DNA of 64,000 bases from Vibrio crassostreae (GCF_024347415.1 NZ_AP025476.1:2790001-2854000), one strand, 5' to 3'; shown: positions 11,632-21,396, numbered from the stretch's first letter. The notes: a model not told the origin generated them from the letters alone. Program-made: numbers and translations.

Positions 11632-12597
11632 TTAAATCTCTATGCTGATGATCTTTTTAATCCACAAGGCCCCAATGGCCAAAAGAATAATACCGACACT
11701 GACCATCGATAAACCGCGTGGGTCTTTATAAAGTGGCTCGATATATTCGGGACTAGCCACCCGTAATGCGAAAAACAAACCAAAAGGGGATAATGTTAAG
11801 ATCCATGCTGATAAGCGACTTTCAGCAGAGAGTGTTTTTACCTTCCTTTCCAGTTTAAAACGCGCTCTAAGTACTTCTGATACCTTTTGCAGGTTCTCAG
11901 ATAAATTACCCCCAGTCTCTTTTTGCAACATTACGGCACTAGAAAAAGCCAACATTGATACAGTGGGTACTCGCTCTGTCATCTGTAAAATCGCTAGACG
12001 TAAATCATAACCATAATTAAGTAAGTTATAGGTGTTCTTAAATTCGGTACCTATTGGGTCAGGAAGCTCTTCGCCAACCTCATTAAATGATTGAACGAGC
12101 GGTTGCCCTGCTTGTAAGGCACGTCGAATAATATCCAACGCCTCAGGAAGTTGTTCTTCAAATCGAGCCATTCGGTAAGTCACTCGGTTTTGCACAAACA
12201 AGTAAGCAATAACCCAAACGAAAATGAATGCCGCGACACTTATGAACCACACTTGGTTGGTCATTATCGATATCAATGAGAGTAATACAGCGCAAAGAGA
12301 AATAATCAGTAAGAATCGGCTTAATGCCACTTTCATACCTGCCAGTTCCAACATTTTTTTCAAGCCCGCGAAAAAAGAGATAACGATGAGCTTACGATCC
12401 AGCGGGGAGAGTTCTTTGTTATAGTGCTCTTTGAGTAATGACAAACTCTCTGCATCGATATTACGTTGCGTCTCTTTCAAGCGACGAGACAGCTCTTTAT
12501 GCTTCGCTTTCTTACCTGCAGCAGGTAACAACAACGCTTGGGAAATAAAAAGTACTGCGATAAACAATAGGCCTAATGAAACGCTTACATTGTCCAT
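11632..12597 (-). CDS. tadB: TadB inner-membrane platform protein
   Basis: 321 residues with two hydrophobic segments near the N-terminus and centre, a T2SSF domain (FEEQLPEALDIIRRALQAGQ, then KETGGNLSENL) and a C-terminal helix. AAGGAG just upstream supports ATG 12597. It partners TadC in the pilus motor; the two genes are 3 bases apart. Confidence 0.9.
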   Translation of the reverse strand: MDNVSVSLGLLFIAVLFISQALLLPAAGKKAKHKELSRRLKETQRNIDAESLSLLKEHYNKELSPLDRKLIVISFFAGLKKMLELAGMKVALSRFLLIISLCAVLLSLISIMTNQVWFISVAAFIFVWVIAYLFVQNRVTYRMARFEEQLPEALDIIRRALQAGQPLVQSFNEVGEELPDPIGTEFKNTYNLLNYGYDLRLAILQMTERVPTVSMLAFSSAVMLQKETGGNLSENLQKVSEVLRARFKLERKVKTLSAESRLSAWILTLSPFGLFFALRVASPEYIEPLYKDPRGLSMVSVGIILLAIGALWIKKIISIEI

Positions 12598-12606
12598 AAT
12601 CTCTCC

Positions 12607-14058
12607 TTAACCTTTGGTCTCACTAAAGAGCTCGAAAGGCAGATCGAGTCCACGTTTGACTAACTGGTCATGGTATTGAGGCACAACCCCCGTTGCTGTG
12701 AAATAACCGATAATATTGCCATCTTCATCAATACCTTTACGCTGAAAACGGAATATTTCAGACATCGTAATCACCTCACCTTCCATGCCGTTGATCTCTT
12801 GGATACTCACCATGCGACGCTTACCATCTTCTTGGCGTTCCATTTGAACAACAAGGTGGATAGCCGAAGCTATTTGAGCTCGTAAGTTTTTGGTTGATAT
12901 GTTCCACCCAGCCATTGAGAACATGTTTTCGACACGACTCAAGGCATCACGAGGGGTATTCGCGTGAATGGTGGCAAGTGAACCATCATGACCCGTGTTC
13001 ATCGCCGCTAGCATGTCAACGGCTTCGCTACCACGTACCTCCCCGACCACGATTCGATCAGGTCGCATACGTAAGGTATTTTTAACCAATTCGCGCTGAC
13101 TGATTTCTCCTTTCCCTTCAAGGTTGGCAGGGCGGGTTTCTAAGCGAATGACATGAGGTTGTTGAAGTTGTAATTCCGCCGAGTCTTCTATGGTAATAAT
13201 TCGTTGATCTCGAGGAATAAAGCCAGAAAAGATATTCAGTGTGGTTGTTTTCCCCGACCCTGTTCCTCCGGAGATTAAGATATTTAATTCACCTTTAACC
13301 GCAGCTTCGACAAACTTAGCCATCTGAGGAGACACTGAGTCATAGTCAATCAAGTTATCCATAGTCAAACGGTCAACAGCAAAGCGACGGATAGAAACGG
13401 AAGGACCATCAAGTGCGAGAGGCGGGATAATTGCGTTAACACGTGAACCATCAACTAAGCGCGCATCTACCATAGGTGACGCTTCATCTATGCGGCGCCC
13501 TACTTGGCTTACTATGCGGTCGATAATGTTTCTCAGATGGCGGTCATCAAGAAAGGTATAGGGCGTTTTTTCGAGTTTACCTCTTCGCTCAACGTAAACA
13601 CTTTTTGGGCCGTTGACCAATATATCTGACACGGTTTGATCAGCTAATAAAGGCTCTAACGGACCAAGGCCAAAAACCTCATCTTCTATCTGCTTGATAA
13701 CCCGCTTGCGCCCTTCCGCGCTCAATGCATGGCTACCATCTTCAGCCATTAACTGTACGATGGCTTCGTGTAAATCGAGCTTAGCGCGCTCTTTCTCCAA
13801 GCTAGAAAGTAATCCTAAATCTAGGGTCTCCAGCAGCTGCTTATGAAAGAAGTGTTTGATTGAGAGCTCCTGCTCTAAAACCTTTCGAGCCTCATCAATC
13901 GCCTTCTCCTTTTCAACGCTCGCTTCCGTATTTCGAGAGTGACTAGACGCCTCAACATTGGATAAACGGTCAACAGGATTGGCATCTTCTGAATCATGCG
14001 AAATCTGTTCTACTTTTTTTTCAAACTCTGGATTTACATTTTTTCGTTTAAAGAACAT
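12607..14058 (-). CDS. tadA: TadA/CpaF secretion ATPase
   Basis: 483 residues. This hexameric ATPase powers Flp pilus extension, and in Caulobacter also retraction. An N-terminal charged tail (1-60) and an all-alpha domain precede the RecA-like core with Walker A GGTGSGKT (about 264-271), Asp box TIEDSAEL (about 289-296), Walker B RIVVGEVRG (about 335-343) and His box GHDGSLATIHANT (about 357-369). All motor motifs are intact. I took ATG 14058 because GAGGG lies about 6 bases upstream; a GTG directly before it is possible. Confidence 0.93.
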   Translation of the reverse strand: MFFKRKNVNPEFEKKVEQISHDSEDANPVDRLSNVEASSHSRNTEASVEKEKAIDEARKVLEQELSIKHFFHKQLLETLDLGLLSSLEKERAKLDLHEAIVQLMAEDGSHALSAEGRKRVIKQIEDEVFGLGPLEPLLADQTVSDILVNGPKSVYVERRGKLEKTPYTFLDDRHLRNIIDRIVSQVGRRIDEASPMVDARLVDGSRVNAIIPPLALDGPSVSIRRFAVDRLTMDNLIDYDSVSPQMAKFVEAAVKGELNILISGGTGSGKTTTLNIFSGFIPRDQRIITIEDSAELQLQQPHVIRLETRPANLEGKGEISQRELVKNTLRMRPDRIVVGEVRGSEAVDMLAAMNTGHDGSLATIHANTPRDALSRVENMFSMAGWNISTKNLRAQIASAIHLVVQMERQEDGKRRMVSIQEINGMEGEVITMSEIFRFQRKGIDEDGNIIGYFTATGVVPQYHDQLVKRGLDLPFELFSETKG

Positions 14059-14091
14059 CACAATCCCTCGTGTTTACTTTTCATCAACCCA

Positions 14092-15312
14092 TTATGAAAA
14101 CAACTTTTTCAGCCACCCTTTCTCTTCTTGTTCTGGTGGTGATAGAACATGAGACAAATCGATGATAGAGCGAGTAATAGAGCTTTTCTTTCTCGACTGA
14201 ACTAAGGGCTGTCCCAAGTTGGCACTCTCCAGCGCAACTTTAAAATCGTTAGGCATAAGGTGTATATTATGATTACCCACCGCCTGCTCTACATCTTTTA
14301 ACTTAATTGAATGTCGCTTTTCATAACGGTTGAGAATGACCTCTATTGAGTCACTTTGTAAGCCGTACTCAAATTTCAGAGATTTAATTAGTCGGCTTGT
14401 GTTTTTTACTGACACTAAGCTCTGTTGCAAAACCAAAAGTACTTTCGTCGCAGGTGATATTGCTGATGCAAACACGTGATCTAAGCCTCTAGACAGATCA
14501 ATGATCACATAAGGGTAAAAGCGACGCAGAATTGGAAGTAATCTGCCAATTTTCTGAGCCTGTTCGAAATCATCTGCGTTATTCTCATGCTTAAAGCTTA
14601 GAACATGGAGACCTGATTCGTGTTTATTTACCAATGACCCCAAAGACATTTCATCCAAATCATTAGAACTGTTGATCGCATCCGAAACACTATAAGTGGG
14701 GGTTATGTTCAAATAATCAGGTATCACGCCAAATTGAAGATCGATATCGAGTAAAAGTACTTCGTTAGGATGTTGCGTGGCCATCTCAATGGCAGTATTT
14801 AACGCTAAGGTGGTTGCACCCATCCCTCCTTTGGTGTTCAAAAACAAGATAAACTCTCCGTAACTGGAGTTCTCAAGCTTTTCAGAGGCCGTTTTCTTCA
14901 AGAGTGGCAGTAGGTCAGATAGGGTCACATTGTGAGACAAAAAATCTGAAGCTCCTAAACGCAGTGCGATTTTTAGTGACCCATTATCACTTTCATCACC
15001 GAGCACAACTAAAGACAAGTCCTTGTCTTCTAAAGACAAATCATACCCTTGCAGCTCAACCATTTTTTGCGCCCAATTCCCGTGAGCTTCAACGAAAATA
15101 AGCTCTGGAACATCCGCACTTTTTAAGTACTCCTCACTCATTGCCGCAAGAGAAAACGACGTCACATGAACATTTCGGCATTTTTTTAGCTCTTGAGTCA
15201 TATGCAAATGAAAGGCGTCAGTGCTGTAGACTAACCAAACCTTTAGATTCGTTCTTAAACGCGTCATATCCTTATCGTTTTCATTAGGCGTTATTTTGAT
15301 CGCTTCCCCCAT
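14092..15312 (-). CDS. tadZ: TadZ/CpaE pilus localisation ATPase
   Basis: 406 residues. An N-terminal atypical receiver-like domain (about 20-140) is followed by a MinD/ParA-type domain whose deviant Walker A reads KGGMGATT (about 165-172) with Ala where ParA has Lys, as is usual in TadZ/CpaE. TadZ marks the cell site where the pilus machine is built. ATG 15312 has AAAGGAG 8 bases upstream; a longer reading from 15348 would cover that site. It lies between the pseudopilin genes and tadA. Confidence 0.88.
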   Translation of the reverse strand: MGEAIKITPNENDKDMTRLRTNLKVWLVYSTDAFHLHMTQELKKCRNVHVTSFSLAAMSEEYLKSADVPELIFVEAHGNWAQKMVELQGYDLSLEDKDLSLVVLGDESDNGSLKIALRLGASDFLSHNVTLSDLLPLLKKTASEKLENSSYGEFILFLNTKGGMGATTLALNTAIEMATQHPNEVLLLDIDLQFGVIPDYLNITPTYSVSDAINSSNDLDEMSLGSLVNKHESGLHVLSFKHENNADDFEQAQKIGRLLPILRRFYPYVIIDLSRGLDHVFASAISPATKVLLVLQQSLVSVKNTSRLIKSLKFEYGLQSDSIEVILNRYEKRHSIKLKDVEQAVGNHNIHLMPNDFKVALESANLGQPLVQSRKKSSITRSIIDLSHVLSPPEQEEKGWLKKLFS

Positions 15313-15338
15313 ATATTCATCTCCTTTTAAATAACCGC

Positions 15339-15836
15339 TTATGGGCACCGATTTTTGATGTCTGTGCCAGCTTCAGCCCTTACCACCCCTAAGCTTTCTG
15401 CTGGCAGTATTGTTTCAAACGCAGGGGCTGCAAGAAATCCATTATTTCCTAGAAAGCTTAGGTTACTGATTAACTGAATGCCATAACCCGTAGCCCTAGC
15501 ACGCACAAATTTAATGGTGCCAAATCCGGGATTAGTCTCGTAACCAGACGTAATTTCACTACCGCTCGCGTCTAAGTAAGCCACTTCTAAATTCGCATTA
15601 GTAAACCCAACAAGAGGAATATCATTCACCACCATTCCCGCAATATTATCTCTATCAAGGACGTAGCATACCGTCGCTAATCTAGCGGCCTTCCTCGTCG
15701 CCTCACTGACCATTTGCAGCGAAAATATATAGGCACCCAACGCTAAAATGAGAAAGAGCAGTAGAAAAATTAACGATGAGACTAAAGTGAACTCAATAAT
15801 GGCCAGCCCTTTGATTCGTCTTTTAAGCCTTTTCAT
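15339..15836 (-). CDS. tadF: TadF-like pseudopilin
   Basis: 165 residues. A short basic leader ends in KG, followed by LAIIEFTLVSSLIFLLL, a class IVb prepilin-type site with Glu at +5 and a long hydrophobic helix. The rest is periplasmic with two Cys. TadE/TadF pseudopilins are cut by TadV and probably prime pilus assembly. ATG 15836 shares one base with the stop of the preceding gene (TGATG), so the two are translationally coupled. TadE and TadF are assigned by order, not by detailed alignment. Confidence 0.8.
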   Translation of the reverse strand: MKRLKRRIKGLAIIEFTLVSSLIFLLLFLILALGAYIFSLQMVSEATRKAARLATVCYVLDRDNIAGMVVNDIPLVGFTNANLEVAYLDASGSEITSGYETNPGFGTIKFVRARATGYGIQLISNLSFLGNNGFLAAPAFETILPAESLGVVRAEAGTDIKNRCP

Positions 15837-16264
15837 CACAATACCCTCATCACCGAAGTGACACTTAACGGAATAGAAAAACTTGTGGCGGATAAAGGAA
15901 TAGACAGAAACAACGGCACATAGTCATATGTCACGCTGACTCGCACATAGCTGTCAATAGAGGGTGGTGTTACTGTTACATCCGATGTCGTCAATGTAGA
16001 TAGTACTGCCGTCCCCACGCTGCTCTGACCGTAAACCACCACATTTTGAATCTCCAAAGTTGGTGCAATAGTGCCACCTTTGGTATCGTAAACCTCACTA
16101 ACAGCATATCGTGCGCCATTTTGTACAGATTTAGAGATAACATTGTAGTGAATCAGAATATTGCCAAGCTCAATCACCAACCCCAAAAAAAACAGTAGCA
16201 CAGGGGTAGCAATAACCATCTCTACAGCAGCAAAACCACGTTGATGTTTATTAGATAGTGTCAT
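15836..16264 (-). CDS. tadE: TadE-like pseudopilin
   Basis: 142 residues. The leader ends in RG, followed by FAAVEMVIATPVLLFFLGL, the TadE domain signature with Glu at +5 and a membrane helix. A small beta-rich periplasmic domain follows. It probably works with TadF as a minor pilin or assembly factor. It starts 2 bases after the tadG stop. Confidence 0.83.
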   Translation of the reverse strand: MTLSNKHQRGFAAVEMVIATPVLLFFLGLVIELGNILIHYNVISKSVQNGARYAVSEVYDTKGGTIAPTLEIQNVVVYGQSSVGTAVLSTLTTSDVTVTPPSIDSYVRVSVTYDYVPLFLSIPLSATSFSIPLSVTSVMRVL

Positions 16265-16266
16265 AA

Positions 16267-17529
16267 TTACGACTCCCCGCTATCAGGATCCTTATACAAA
16301 ACAATCCTGTAAGCCCCTTCGGTTGTCGACTGATTACTACTAGAGCCACCAGTAACACTGCAAGAATGTATAAACTCACCAAAAACGGCGGGTGTACCTG
16401 AGTTGTTCGTTGGTGCTTTTTGCAACAAGAAAAAGCAGCCAATTTTATTCACTGTAAAGTCGGTAGAGCCGCCACTTTTACCCGAGCAGTCCACCATAGG
16501 TATAGGTAAAATACGACGCCAAGCAACACCATTAGATGCGCACCCAGCACCGCCACTTGCTATACAGGCATTGGTATCTAACTTATATTGAGCGTAATCG
16601 TAGCTATCATCGAAAGTGATCTCTCCGGTATTGGCATCAATCGTTATTTCATTGGTAGGTTCTGTGGTCACATAATCTGAAGGGTAATCAGATGCCGATA
16701 ATCCACCGCCATAATCACCAAAACGAGTATTTAAGCCATCGCCTGTTGGACCAACCGTGCCGCCAGGTTTGGTTGTTATATCTTCACCAATTTTAACTGG
16801 CTGATCATAACTACCACCTAAGCCTTCTTTGATTGTGTTACCACCAGAACCAAAGTCCAGCAGGTGATAATTACCATTACCCATTTCAGATAGGCTACTG
16901 TCTCCAACCTTCAAGGCGTGAACGGTTCCAACTTCATAACCGAACACATTGGTTATCTCTTCACCGGTTTCGTCATGATAACCATCTTCATTAACATCAT
17001 TATCAGAAGTACCATCACCAATACACACTCCAATGGGTACAACATTATTATAAGCTAGGCCTGAACTCGGTCCTGCGACAGCACTTGCCGATACCACTTT
17101 TTCAAGGCCAAACAGTTGAATAAAGAATTCGTCCATTTCTAGTGCATCTACGCGAACACGCACATAAACATCATCATTTGCACCAAAAGTTGCGCTGCCA
17201 GTAAAGTCCTGTGGATCATTGGAATAATCAATACCTATAGAAGCGGTAGAGAAATCAATTTCTTGGTTCCCGGTTGAAGCCGCCATGGCATTAAGTGCCG
17301 TACCCACTTCTGCGTCTACAGCGTCTTTATCTTTACTATTGTCTAATATGGTTGCGGCAGCCAACGCTGCAGAGTCGACTGCATTTTGTAAGCGCGTTTT
17401 ATTCACGACCATATGATTTATGTCTATAGCTAGCGCTGAGACAGCTAGAAAAACCAGCAAAGCAGCAGTAATCATCACCGCAACTAAGCCTTGTTGTTTT
17501 TTAGGGCTTTGTGATACTCGATACAACAT
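16267..17529 (-). CDS. tadG: TadG-like pilus assembly protein
   Basis: 420 residues. The N-terminus has the Tad/TadG-like segment (QG then LVAVMITAALLVFLAVSALA, about 13-34) followed by the conserved IDINHMVVNKTRLQNAVDSA block. The remainder is a Gly/Ser/Asp-rich periplasmic region with several Cys near residues 325-395. TadG proteins anchor in the inner membrane and may link the pilus base to the envelope. The +5 position is Val-Met rather than Glu, so it is probably not processed like a pilin. SD GGAGGTACT supports ATG 17529. Confidence 0.82.
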   Translation of the reverse strand: MLYRVSQSPKKQQGLVAVMITAALLVFLAVSALAIDINHMVVNKTRLQNAVDSAALAAATILDNSKDKDAVDAEVGTALNAMAASTGNQEIDFSTASIGIDYSNDPQDFTGSATFGANDDVYVRVRVDALEMDEFFIQLFGLEKVVSASAVAGPSSGLAYNNVVPIGVCIGDGTSDNDVNEDGYHDETGEEITNVFGYEVGTVHALKVGDSSLSEMGNGNYHLLDFGSGGNTIKEGLGGSYDQPVKIGEDITTKPGGTVGPTGDGLNTRFGDYGGGLSASDYPSDYVTTEPTNEITIDANTGEITFDDSYDYAQYKLDTNACIASGGAGCASNGVAWRRILPIPMVDCSGKSGGSTDFTVNKIGCFFLLQKAPTNNSGTPAVFGEFIHSCSVTGGSSSNQSTTEGAYRIVLYKDPDSGES

Positions 17530-17545
17530 ATGAGTACCTCCAGAT

Positions 17546-17794
17546 TTAGTTAAAATCTTCTAAGATCTGGCTACTACTTCCGGACAGATCATTTTCACCT
17601 CTGCCAACATATCTGTCGTAACCAGTCTGCATCCGCTCCCCTGTACCATCAGGTACTTCGAGTAAATTCTCTTGGGTCGCATTAGGGTTATACGTTTGCT
17701 CTGTTTTCACTAGTGCTACCGAATGCCCTAAACGAGCATCGTTCGCACAGCCAACCAATAACATTGCGAGAAAGATCATCATTATTTTAGTCAT
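17546..17794 (-). CDS. Small lipoprotein between rcpA and tadG (RcpB-position)
   Basis: 82 residues with a lipoprotein signal (MTKIMMIFLAMLLVGC, lipobox LVGC) and a short polar, mostly unstructured mature part. I do not recognise the family. Its place directly after the secretin gene matches rcpB-type or pilotin-type lipoproteins of other tad loci, which help the secretin reach or stay in the outer membrane. That role is inference. An AGGGG site precedes ATG 17794. Confidence 0.65.
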   Translation of the reverse strand: MTKIMMIFLAMLLVGCANDARLGHSVALVKTEQTYNPNATQENLLEVPDGTGERMQTGYDRYVGRGENDLSGSSSQILEDFN

Positions 17795-17804
17795 ATCTAT
17801 CCCC

Positions 17805-19259
17805 TTATAAATCATGGCCAAATGAGCCTTCGCTACCACCATCGGTCGGTGATATATCCTGTGAAGCTTGAGATTGTTCTGAATCAGATTCAGACGGTTC
17901 AGCGATGTAAGCGCTTCGGCCTAACAAGTAATATTCCAAATCATTAGGATCAACAAAGGCATCAGTTGGTAACGTTACTTTCGTTCGGTCAATAGGTTTA
18001 GCGAGTCGAGGAGTAACAAGAATAACGAGCTCTGTTTCACCAGATACATACTCTTGGCTATTGAAAAGCTGACCTAAAATCGGCACATCGCCAAAGCCTG
18101 GCATCTTGTTACTAATGTCCCTAACATTCTCACTCAACAACCCCGCAATACCGATGGTTTGACCGTCGGCTAACTCAAGCGTCGACGATGCACTTCTTCG
18201 GGTAATTGGAGGGATAAAGTAAGTCGCATTGGTGGTACCAGGATCAATCGTTAACGAGCTACTATTGGCAATCTCACTCACATCAACCGCTAAGTTTAGG
18301 TTGATTTTTTTGTCACTCAGTACCGTTGGGATGAACTTTAAACCCACACCATATTCTTTATATTCAATGGTAATACCATCTTCGTCAGGCACCGGAATGG
18401 GAAATTCTCCCCCCGCTAAAAACTCAGCCTTTGAACCGCTTAGCGCGGTTAAGTTCGGTTCAGCCAAGACTTTTGCCACACCATTTTGTTTTGCTACGTC
18501 CAATGCGAAAGTAAACAATGTATTGCTATCAATGAAAGAACCTAAAATGCCGTAATCGGTAGAGGTAGGAATATTGAAAATTGGGGTTGCACCTAACACT
18601 CCGGCAGGGACTGAAGACGCCCCCCAAGAAAAGTCAGACCCACTGGTTTGGAAGAAATGGAAGTTCGCATCAAACTTTCTTACCAAGCTTCTTTGAACCT
18701 CAGCAACCGTCACCTCTAACATGACCTGCTGAGCCCCTCCGATCGACATTAAATTAATAACACCTGTCGCTGCAGCTTGTTCACTTCCGCTTTCTTTTGA
18801 TGCGTCAGCAGCCTGCCCTGACGAATAGGTTTCTGCGATTCGCATCGCCACATTCATTTGTTGTTGGTTGCTGACCTGACCGCTCAATAATAGACGGTTC
18901 TGCGCACTGTGCACTTCGATAGTTTCATCAGGAAGGAACTCATATAATTTAGCTTTAAGGCTATTAAGATCATGAGTAACCTCAATGTTAATAGACTCAA
19001 TCAACCGACCTCGAGAATCCCAAGCCATTAGGTTTGTCGCACCTAATTTTTTACCAATTAAAAACACTTCATTTGATTTTAAAATTACAATATCTAAAAC
19101 TTCAGGATCACCAAGAGAAACCTTCGCCGCTTTTCCCGACAGCACGACATGCGTAGATTTATGATGTGGAACCGTGACTGTTTTTCCCGTTTGTAACGCC
19201 GCAACACTGGCCGTCGAAATACAAATCAGGCTCAAAACACACGCAATTAATATTCTCAT
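17805..19259 (-). CDS. rcpA: RcpA/CpaC outer-membrane secretin
   Basis: 484 residues. A signal peptide (to about residue 21, ..STASVAA) is followed by an N-terminal pilus-secretin domain (about 25-105, VSLGDPEVLDI), a BON/KH-like segment (SAQNRLLLSGQVSN) and the C-terminal secretin domain (VLAEPNLTALSG through GDVPILGQLF and ELVILVTPRL). It forms the ring through which the Flp fibre leaves. The C-terminal 50 residues are acidic and Ser-rich. The GAGGTGA site supports ATG 19259. The last codons precede a small lipoprotein that may be its pilotin. Confidence 0.92.
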   Translation of the reverse strand: MRILIACVLSLICISTASVAALQTGKTVTVPHHKSTHVVLSGKAAKVSLGDPEVLDIVILKSNEVFLIGKKLGATNLMAWDSRGRLIESINIEVTHDLNSLKAKLYEFLPDETIEVHSAQNRLLLSGQVSNQQQMNVAMRIAETYSSGQAADASKESGSEQAAATGVINLMSIGGAQQVMLEVTVAEVQRSLVRKFDANFHFFQTSGSDFSWGASSVPAGVLGATPIFNIPTSTDYGILGSFIDSNTLFTFALDVAKQNGVAKVLAEPNLTALSGSKAEFLAGGEFPIPVPDEDGITIEYKEYGVGLKFIPTVLSDKKINLNLAVDVSEIANSSSLTIDPGTTNATYFIPPITRRSASSTLELADGQTIGIAGLLSENVRDISNKMPGFGDVPILGQLFNSQEYVSGETELVILVTPRLAKPIDRTKVTLPTDAFVDPNDLEYYLLGRSAYIAEPSESDSEQSQASQDISPTDGGSEGSFGHDL

Positions 19260-19267
19260 ATTTCACC

Positions 19268-20017
19268 TCAATCCTTGACGCGCACATTAGATGTTTCTGT
19301 ACCTTTGATAATGGTGACACTTGGTCTAGGCACATATCGACGAACCACTTTTTTCTCAACTTCATGTGGGTTTCTCAAAGTCAGCTGAATATCGCCTTTG
19401 CTTTTAGCCGTGAGAAGTTTCTCTGCCTCTTTCGGCGTCATCTCAAGTGTTACCGCTCGTACAATAATCGGACTGTTTTCTTTCGTTTTAGCCGTTTGGT
19501 CAACAGCCAAAACCTTAATGTCTTTTAATACTGTTTGAGTCGCTGCAGAATTTTTTCCGTAAGAAACGGTATTGAGAATATCAACCTTGTTACCCGGTAA
19601 TAAGAAACCCGCCACACCAATAACATCATCAACACGTATCGTTACCGCACGTTTATTTTCAGGGATAAGAGCTGCAAGCGTTGACCCTTCTCCTGGTACA
19701 GTAAATCGTAACTTGTGAAGCACCTCTCCCGTATAGACAGTATTCGCAACAACCTTGCCAATCAGCTCTGCTTTATCCGAATAGTTATTTTCATTAATCC
19801 AATCAACTTCCATCAATCTGGTGGTTAAAAACTGCTCCTCGATAATAGTTCCGGCTTCAATTTCTTGTGATGCGACAACAACGGGGTGACGCTCGACCGT
19901 TTCAACTTCAACGGTTGGCTGAACTTGATCATCCATCCACTGCTTAGCAAAAAATACAGCCGCTAAGCCGAATACTACGGACAGTAAAAACAGTAGGAAA
20001 ACTTGACTCTTATTCAT
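19268..20017 (-). CDS. rcpC: RcpC/CpaB pilus assembly protein
   Basis: 249 residues. An N-terminal membrane anchor (MNKSQVFLLFLLSVVFGLAA) is followed by a SAF domain (VVASQEIEAGTIIEEQFLTTR, about 45-110) and the RcpC/CpaB domain (RAVTIRVDDVIGVAGFLLPG). It is thought to link the secretin to the inner-membrane parts. ATG 20017 follows GGAAGAG and overlaps the stop of the ATPase gene before it by 8 bases, so the two are probably coupled in translation. Confidence 0.9.
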   Translation of the reverse strand: MNKSQVFLLFLLSVVFGLAAVFFAKQWMDDQVQPTVEVETVERHPVVVASQEIEAGTIIEEQFLTTRLMEVDWINENNYSDKAELIGKVVANTVYTGEVLHKLRFTVPGEGSTLAALIPENKRAVTIRVDDVIGVAGFLLPGNKVDILNTVSYGKNSAATQTVLKDIKVLAVDQTAKTKENSPIIVRAVTLEMTPKEAEKLLTAKSKGDIQLTLRNPHEVEKKVVRRYVPRPSVTIIKGTETSNVRVKD

Positions 20018-21359
20018 TATTCTCTTCCTCGTGTCCATCAGAGGTAAAATAAACTTCCCATGCCATGGAAAGAATATCGAATGTGATAACAGGTGGTAGC
20101 TGCTCAAACGAAAGAATATCTTTGCTTATACCAACGAGATCTTTCGGTAAACATGGGAAAAGTGGCACCTTAAGCAGCGTGTGCATTTGAGACAAACGCT
20201 CAAAAAATCCGTCTTGAAGCTCGACCTCTTTATCAGCAACGACGCTCATCCATAAAGCTTCATAATCTCGCTGATTAAGTGGCTTGAATTCAATCTTGTA
20301 ACCTAAACGACGTAAAAAGGCAGGATCGCTTATTTTCTTGGGGTTTAGATTGGTAGAAAAGGCAAGGGTTAATACAAATGGCATCGTTATCTGCTGACCA
20401 TTAGGCAGCGACAAATAGTCGAATGAGTACTCCATCGGTACAATCCAACGGTTAAGAAGCGCATCCACCGGCATGGGCTGACGACCAAGATCATCAATGA
20501 CAAAAATCCCATTATTTGCCATCATTTGAACTGGTGCTAACCAAACTCGACTATTTTCTGAATGATTAACTTCAAGCATATCCATTGTCAGTTCACCCCC
20601 AACTTGGATATTTGGCCTTTCACAATTAAGCCAACGCTTGTCGTACTGATCTTTGAGGGAAATGCTTTGATCGCTGCCGTTACTATCCAACGGTTTATGA
20701 TGTTGCGCCGAGAACACCTTGATAATGTTACCTAATGCATAGACTGCATAAGGAATAAATACAGAGGTGTGCAAAGCATTCACAATACGGCTCGCGACAA
20801 ATGTTTTACCAGTACCAGCGTGCCCATATAACAACAAAGCACGTCCAGAATTGATTGCAGGCCCTAGCACTGAAATCATTTTATCGACACCATATACATC
20901 ATCCAGTGCTGCTTCGACATGTGGCCGAGTCACTAGCTCTGCTCTCAGGTCTTGCTGCTTTACAACATCACTATATTGGGTAAGTGAAACAGGTGCGGGG
21001 CCTAAATAAGCATCACGTTTAAAGGCAAGATCAGCTTCTTCCAGCCCTTTCTCAGAAAGGGAGTAACGGACATGACTATGGGATACTGATGATAGAGAAA
21101 GATCTGAGGTAGGCTGAAATACCTCAATTAACGACTTCTTCCTTAAAACGGCCAGAGCACTTTCCACAATATGGGTGACAACACACATATAATTAGAGAG
21201 TTCTAATACATCCGACTTAGGGTAAGCAGACAAATGCTTGAGTACGAGGTTTTCAATAACGACTTCAGGAACACCCAACATATCAATAGATGTAGGAACG
21301 GCCGGGGCTGAAATTTGAGGCTTCAAAGTTGTTGGAGCAGTACGCCCTATAATATCCAT
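20010..21359 (-). CDS. AAA+ ATPase of unknown role inside the tad operon
   Basis: 449 residues. Residues about 30-115 form a helical, possibly winged-helix domain (VIENLVLKHLSAYPKSDVLE). The AAA core has Walker A GHAGTGKT (179-186), Walker B IFVIDD (285-290), a sensor-1-like STN (335-337) and an arginine-finger-like DPAFLRRLGYKI (346-357), as in MoxR/chaperone-type AAA+ proteins. It is not one of the Tad proteins I know (TadA and TadZ are present separately). It lies between tadV and rcpC, overlapping rcpC by 8 bases, with GAGGAAT before its start. It may remodel a pilus component or couple pilus synthesis to regulation; the function is unknown. Confidence 0.75.
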   Translation of the reverse strand: MDIIGRTAPTTLKPQISAPAVPTSIDMLGVPEVVIENLVLKHLSAYPKSDVLELSNYMCVVTHIVESALAVLRKKSLIEVFQPTSDLSLSSVSHSHVRYSLSEKGLEEADLAFKRDAYLGPAPVSLTQYSDVVKQQDLRAELVTRPHVEAALDDVYGVDKMISVLGPAINSGRALLLYGHAGTGKTFVASRIVNALHTSVFIPYAVYALGNIIKVFSAQHHKPLDSNGSDQSISLKDQYDKRWLNCERPNIQVGGELTMDMLEVNHSENSRVWLAPVQMMANNGIFVIDDLGRQPMPVDALLNRWIVPMEYSFDYLSLPNGQQITMPFVLTLAFSTNLNPKKISDPAFLRRLGYKIEFKPLNQRDYEALWMSVVADKEVELQDGFFERLSQMHTLLKVPLFPCLPKDLVGISKDILSFEQLPPVITFDILSMAWEVYFTSDGHEEENNE

Positions 21360-21396
21360 ATATTATTCCTCTCCACAAAGCTAACCAACAACAGGT

